Under the pieces are notes generated by a model. It made no database searches and had not been told where the DNA came from. It worked only from the letters and a program-made list of their open reading frames with translations. The position numbers were made by a program, and so were the translations under genes. Positions 58,791-64,000 of a stretch of 64,000 nucleotides of DNA are shown piece after piece. Location of the stretch: contig CM072341.1 in the NCBI GenBank assembly GCA_036874045.1, positions 6,770,501-6,834,500 on the forward strand, written 5' to 3'. Position 1 is the stretch's first letter. Every line of letters starts with the position of its first letter. The stretch is from Cymodocea nodosa (lineage: Eukaryota; Streptophyta; Magnoliopsida; Alismatales; Cymodoceaceae).

Positions 58791-60480
58791 TACGAAGATG
58801 GGAAGTAAGGGTAAATAGTGTGAGTTATGTATAGAGATGGGTAAATGGGTATCCAATTATGTTAAGGGTTCTCAATACCCATATATATACCTTTGTATCC
58901 TCATTTTCCAAATTGAATCTAAGTCTTCTCTAACTCCTCTTTCTCACATGATACCAAAGCCTAGAAAAAAAGCCTAACCCAAACCAAGCTGTCACCTGCT
59001 CTCTTCCTTGTCATCTCTTTCTCTCCGCCTCCACAGCCACCCATCCTTTTTTCTCACGCTCCAGGACATACAGCCAGCAGCCCTAACCATCTAATAGGCC
59101 ACCAACAGCCCCAACCTAGTCTTCCCAAGGCTGAGCCAACACGTCCAGGCTCTAACAGGCCACCACCAGCTCCTTTCAGGGTTGTACCAGCCTGTCCAGG
59201 TTCTGACAGGCTACCAGAAGCTCCACCAATCCTAGGCCTGACCTACTGGCCCACTCCTAGGGCTGGCCTGATCTGTAGATCATTCCCCCTCTTAAGTTTC
59301 TAAGCTCACAAAGTGGGAGAAGCTAGGGTTTGTGGAGGAAGCATTGGATGACAAATAGAATGGGTGTATGTGAGGTGAAGTGTGAATGAACCCTTAACCT
59401 CACAAGAGAACACTCAAGATATGAGAATAGAGATTGAGAATGACAAGAAAAACAAAGGTTTTTAATTGAAAACAGCTGAGAATCACAAGTCTCATGCAAC
59501 TAGCACAAGGATGACACTAACACACTAATACCTCCTTTGTACATCTGAAAAACAACACAATATGTAGGAAGCAATGGTACCACACATTGGTCCTTAAGCC
59601 TTTTAACATCTAGAATGAAGAAAAGACTTAGTCCCCTACATTTCCAAGTGGTGAGATCATATTTCTCCGCATGCAAGTGAGAGAAAGAAAGTGTTGCTTT
59701 CAAAATAGGAACCTGTAGAATAGCCTAGTTCTCAAAGTTATATCTCCCAAATGCCACACCAAATTAGCTTCAAATGGTGCTCTCCATCTTCCTTGTCAGG
59801 TTAACTTTCCAACAAGCATAAATACACTTATTTCCACACCCATTAAAGTATTCTTCTAAAGAAAGTGTTGCTTTCAAAATAGGAACCTGTAGAATAGCCT
59901 AATTCTCAAAGTCATATCTCCCAAATGCCACACCAAATTAGCTTCAAATGGTGCTCTCCATCTTCCTTGTCAGGTTAACTTTCCAACAAGCATAAATACA
60001 CTTATTTCCACACCCATTAAAGTATTCTTCTAAAGGAATGTCCACAAAGGTGTAGTCTACCTTAGTCTTTTGAGTCTTCCTAAACATCTAGGAAGCAGGT
60101 GGAGTCTCCAACATGAAGGCATGGTCCTCCTATGCTCCAATGTCCAAAACCATGTTCTTTGCAACCCAAGTTTTTCATCTATTAGAAGTATTGTACGCAT
60201 ATATGTATTATCTTGCATATACAAATCCTTAATAAAGATAAAATTATTGATGTAGTATATATATAGTTATACATAATGAAATGGGCAATTTTCCTAACCA
60301 ATAACTTCCTCTGAACTTGATACTAGAGCCCATTTTCATTTACAACCCTCACTAGCAATCTTTCTTTCCAACAAATTTCTACCCTCTCACCCATTTCTTT
60401 TCCTCTTGATAAACTTTCCTTTCACCCACTTGTCTCTTATAAGCTAGGGTTCCGTGGGTACCCTATGTAGAATCTACATT
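58791..60480 (+). mobile_element. Decayed copia fragments
   Basis: An LTR-like tail ends near 58955 and is followed by CATGATACCAAAGCCTAG, a worn tRNA-Met-type primer site. Proline-rich text follows at 59000-59290. A second worn primer-like word, TTGATACTAGAGCCC, lies at 60318. No pol domain was recognised. Borders are uncertain. Confidence 0.4.
59687..60034. repeat. Recent tandem duplication, 174-bp unit
   Basis: Units 59687-59860 and 59861-60034 begin GAAAGTGTTGCTTTC and differ at only a few positions. Confidence 0.9.
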
Positions 60481-61268
60481 CTTTCTATTTTCATTGTCTA
60501 AAGCAATTAAATCATAGGAATTTGGTATAATGATCATTGTGCATTTTCCATTAACATATGTCCCTCTTTATAGAGAGAGTGAGAAATACAATATAGAAAG
60601 TAATTCCAAAATAGGAAATACAACTAAATACAATAGTTAATCCTCCTAAACATATTTCTAAAACTAAAACCATAATACAACTTAAACACTCCCCCTCAAA
60701 TTGGAGAGTACATGTCATGTAATCTCAACTTATTACAGCATCTCTAAATAGTCTCATATATAAGCCCTTTGTAAAAATATCTACACCTTACTTGAATGAA
60801 GAGATATAGGGATAGGAGATAACACCTCTTTCTGTGAGCTCTCGAATGTAGCAGTAGTTCACTTCAATATGTTTGATACATTCATGGTAATGTAGATTGC
60901 AACTTGATTGTCACAATGCATTATCATAAGAGAAGATACCTTTACCTCTAATTAGGTTAATAAGACACATAATCAAATCAATTCACTATAAGTCTATGAC
61001 ATACCTCTAAACTCAACCTCAGCATTTGATTTAAACACCACATTCTGTTTCTTACTTCTCTAGGTGACTAAATTGCCTCTAACATAAGTGTAATATCTAG
61101 AAGTAGATCTTCTATCTCCTCAATCGTCTGCATAACTAGAATTTGAATAGGCTTCAATGTTAAGATGTCTGTTATTAGCATAAAGAAGACCTCTATCAAA
61201 CTAGTTTTTGATGTATGAAAGAACCCGTAGAGCTCCCTACCAATGAACCATCCAAGGCTCCCTCATAA
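60481..61268 (-). mobile_element. Copia relic 4: LTR part and pol 3' end
   Basis: Minus-strand RNase H text (DRRSTS, RGNLVTW, KKQNVVFKSNAEAEFRGM) at about 61120-61000. The purine tract CCAATTTGAGGGGGAGT follows at 60688-60704, then an LTR-like stretch. The remaining pol is absent here. Confidence 0.65.
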
Positions 61269-62268
61269 ATTGACTAAGGAGTCCAATGGCAAAGGAAATA
61301 TCTAGTCAATTCTTGTGTATATAATTTGTATTTGATTGCTTCTAAAATAATACTCTCTATTGTATATATGTTATGTCCTAAATGTTTGGAGTTCCTTTTT
61401 ATATGGAATGTAACGATCAAATTTCTACAACGATAATCGATTGTTGTACTAACTAATCTTGACAATCCCAATAATAGTAAGTTATCGTTTTGCTAATGCT
61501 TAAAGAACATTGTAGAGTTATTTTTAACTCTTCGATTTTTTCTACAAACTTTCTTGTAAAATTTGAACAGTTATTTTAATTCTTCAAGAAACTCGAACAA
61601 TTAGATTATAACCCTACAAGTTTTCCTTCTTTTACTCTTTTCTTTTCTATCACGTGAAAATATAAGTTGCGCACGTAAGATCACTTAAATTTAGACAATT
61701 AACTTATAACTCTTCAAGAAACTCGAACAGTTATCTTATAACTCTACAAGTTTTTCTTCTTTTACTCTTTTCTTTTCTGTCACATGAAAATATAAGTTGC
61801 ACATGTGAGATCACTTTAACTCCAACAGTTACTAGTTGAAGAAAATTTATTATTATTATTTCCGTACTTCTATCTATTGGTGTTAAAGTTGATAATAACT
61901 ATTCTAGTTTATCGTATAGTTATAAGTTTTACTACTTGAAAAACTCATATAGTTATCTTAAATCTTCAAGTTTCTCGTTTTATCTCTTTACGTAGTGTTT
62001 TAAAAAAAATAGCAAAATTATGCAAAGTCTTCATGTTTACTAGATTGTAACCTCGTACAGTTATCATAATCTTTCGAGTTACTTATGCATTTATTTGTTG
62101 CATTCGGATCTTACATAAATTTAACGATTGAATTCAAAAACCCAATTAAAAACTCAAAGAGTTATAAGTTTTATTAACAATCTTTCGTGTTTCTACCTTC
62201 ATAATCCTAGATTGTAAATCTTGCTTCCACTAAATTCTAAGTACAGTGTATTGCAAAGATTAAAGATT
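61269..62268. other. LTR-like leader region with arrays and a 130-bp duplication
   Basis: Rich in AACTCTACAAG, ACAGTTATCTTATAACTC and ATCACGTGA words, like the LTRs above. A unit of about 130 bp starting CAAGAAACTCGAACA recurs (61570-61700 and 61700-61830). No clear LTR ends. It precedes the ORF region at 62269. Confidence 0.45.
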
Positions 62269-64000
62269 ATGTCAGGACATAGAAAAAGACATGGTAGACT
62301 TACTAAAACATAAAAGAAGGAAATATAGTTAAAAAAAATAGAAAGCAAAATACATGACATATATTTCTCGATACACTTTTTCTTCTGAGATTTTACATGC
62401 GATACAAAAATCTATTCAAAAAGAGAAAAATTTCTATTGGAAGTTTATTAAAAATCATGTTGAAACACAATTCAAAATAAAACAGACAGAACTTTCTGAA
62501 TTAATTTGTGGAAAAGAATAATACAACCTAACTCTGAGGTTATTATCAATTCTAGATAGGTATCAGAAAAAGCACTGATACAATCTATAACATATTACAA
62601 AAAGAAATAGGAATCATTAATTGCAAATACAAATAGTGAATTGAAAAGTATATATTCACGACATTATTTTCCACTAGTTGTTTTAGATGAAATTCAAAAA
62701 TACATAAATAAACAGAAAACAACTAGTTGGAAAGCAGGTCTTCGAAGTGAAGGTCAGAAAATTTATCAGTTGAAAATAACAAAGGTTGATGTGTTAAAAT
62801 TATATATACCACTTTTGCAACCAAGACAGTATACAGGACTCTCAACTCCACAAGTACTGCTTACAAGAGAGGTCAGAGAAATCCTAGCACCACTAGTACA
62901 AAAAGAAATATTGCAAACAAACAACCGAAAGAAAAGAATAATTAAAAATTTAAGGCTAACTACAGATGAAAAAAGAATTTTACAGTAAAGAGAATAATCA
63001 CTTAGAAAAAGAAAATTATGTTCTATTGCTACTACTGGAGAACAAGTCATTGATGACATCCCAACAAATGTGACAAATCTTGGATTGAAAGTATACATGT
63101 TAAGATATTGTGTCACCTTAGTTTATAATATTTCATTCAATATGATGGACAATTTTTCAAGAAATACTGCCACACACCAAAATTTATTTTCTAATTATCC
63201 TACAGTAGCAGAAAATGTAAAAAATTTTGATGAAAATCAATAGACAAATGATATTATTGATAATATAGATTCAAGGTCTATAAATTTTGATGACATATCA
63301 TCAAAAGAGGAATGTACAGATATTATTCTTCATATAGTATTACAAAAAAATACTATATTGTATGATTACTTATATAAATTTGTAAATATCTAATTATGGC
63401 TATTACAAAGTACAGGTTAATAACTATATATAGTCAACAAAATAGTACGTTACAATTAGAATACAATAATGTTGAAGTTTCAGTCCGAGATAATGCTCTT
63501 GAAGTACAAGATGTTATTACACCAATAATTGGTATTGAGCATTTTCGAATCTAGAGACAGTTGTTGGAGACTGTTATTCAAATTGAAAAGTAAAGAGAAA
63601 ATGTTACAGTTGTTGAAACTTTTGAAGAAGTTCAAATAAATGTTGATGATATCATTGATATGATAGTTGCAAATATTTCAAAAATTCAAATAAAATTTGA
63701 AAATGATGCCAATGATTTTGAAGATTTTGAAAATATAACTGCTACTAAAGATACTATAAGTCTTAAGTCTAAAGAAAATCATAATAGGAAAATTCCAAAT
63801 GTAGAGCAAAAATTGGAAGATAATATGCTACTATGGTTCAGAGACAATTCCTGTTATACACGGTACTTAAATTACAAAATTTTTACAGTTTTATATGTAC
63901 AATTAATTAAGTTTAAAAAGATAGCAAATATAAGAGAAATATTTCAATTTCAAAAGTTGTTGACACTACTGTCACAACAATCAAGTCTTCTAATTCTTCA
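62269..64000 (+). mobile_element. Fourth copy of the accessory-ORF family, cut by window edge (fossil)
   Basis: From the ATG at 62269 (MSGHRKRHGRL) the plus strand has lysine-rich open stretches (62641-62988, with DEIQKYINKQKTTSWKAG and KVDVLKLYIPLLQPRQYTG). An acidic part follows, and near 63910-63980 the text IKFKKIANIREIFQFQKLL lines up with IKFKNLMEIRDLFEFQGLI of C2. The core continues past the window. Clearly diverged from B and C and interrupted. Confidence 0.5.

Noticed and set aside
1-64000. tRNA, rRNA or other structural RNA genes
   Set aside because: None was recognised by eye. Only tRNA-complementary primer sites of retroelements were seen. A covariance-model scan was not possible.

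Overview
The window is flowering-plant nuclear DNA. It is AT-rich and gene-poor. It carries a plant-type two-LIM-domain protein, a plant gene of the AtuA (formerly DUF1446) family, a plant vacuolar sorting receptor fragment, and Athila-like gypsy and SIRE-like copia LTR retrotransposons. I cannot name the species from the sequence.

Layout. 1-29.0 kb is a nest of LTR elements. A gag-only copia-type element (called A here: end of 5' LTR at 1-246 and 15427-15485, 3' LTR 18199-19945) has an Athila-like gypsy element (B, 247-15426) inserted in its 5' LTR, with a 5-bp target duplication CTTAA. To the right are two copies of a third LTR element (C1 and C2, 19946-29027) in which I see no polymerase. 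They carry one long accessory ORF related to the second ORF of B. 29.0-30.5 kb is a decayed hAT DNA transposon. 30.5-35.1 kb is ordinary low-copy DNA with the LIM gene (31752-33114, minus, five exons). From 35144 to the right edge the window lies in one host gene on the minus strand, an AtuA-like protein. Eleven coding exons are visible (35144-54007). One intron of 13.8 kb is packed with copia and gypsy relics, and the exon(s) coding the N terminus lie beyond base 64000, so 54.0-64.0 kb is also intron. That stretch holds a short complete SIRE-like element (54595-58459, target duplication TTTCC), further copia relics, and another copy of the B/C accessory ORF that runs off the window.

Main points of interest: (1) element B carries, besides gag-pol, an accessory ORF and an F-box-like ORF; (2) arrays of short inverted repeats with GTTA/TAAC cores, often with CACGTG, recur in the LTRs of families A, B and C and also directly upstream of both extra ORFs of B, which suggests a shared promoter module; (3) a vacuolar sorting receptor cDNA-like fragment sits antisense inside the gag region of a copia relic; (4) the AtuA-like gene has a 66-bp stop-free intron whose length is a multiple of three.

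Exon borders were placed by eye from GT-AG signals, reading phase and remembered family sequences. No search was run. LTR elements are described only as fossils.
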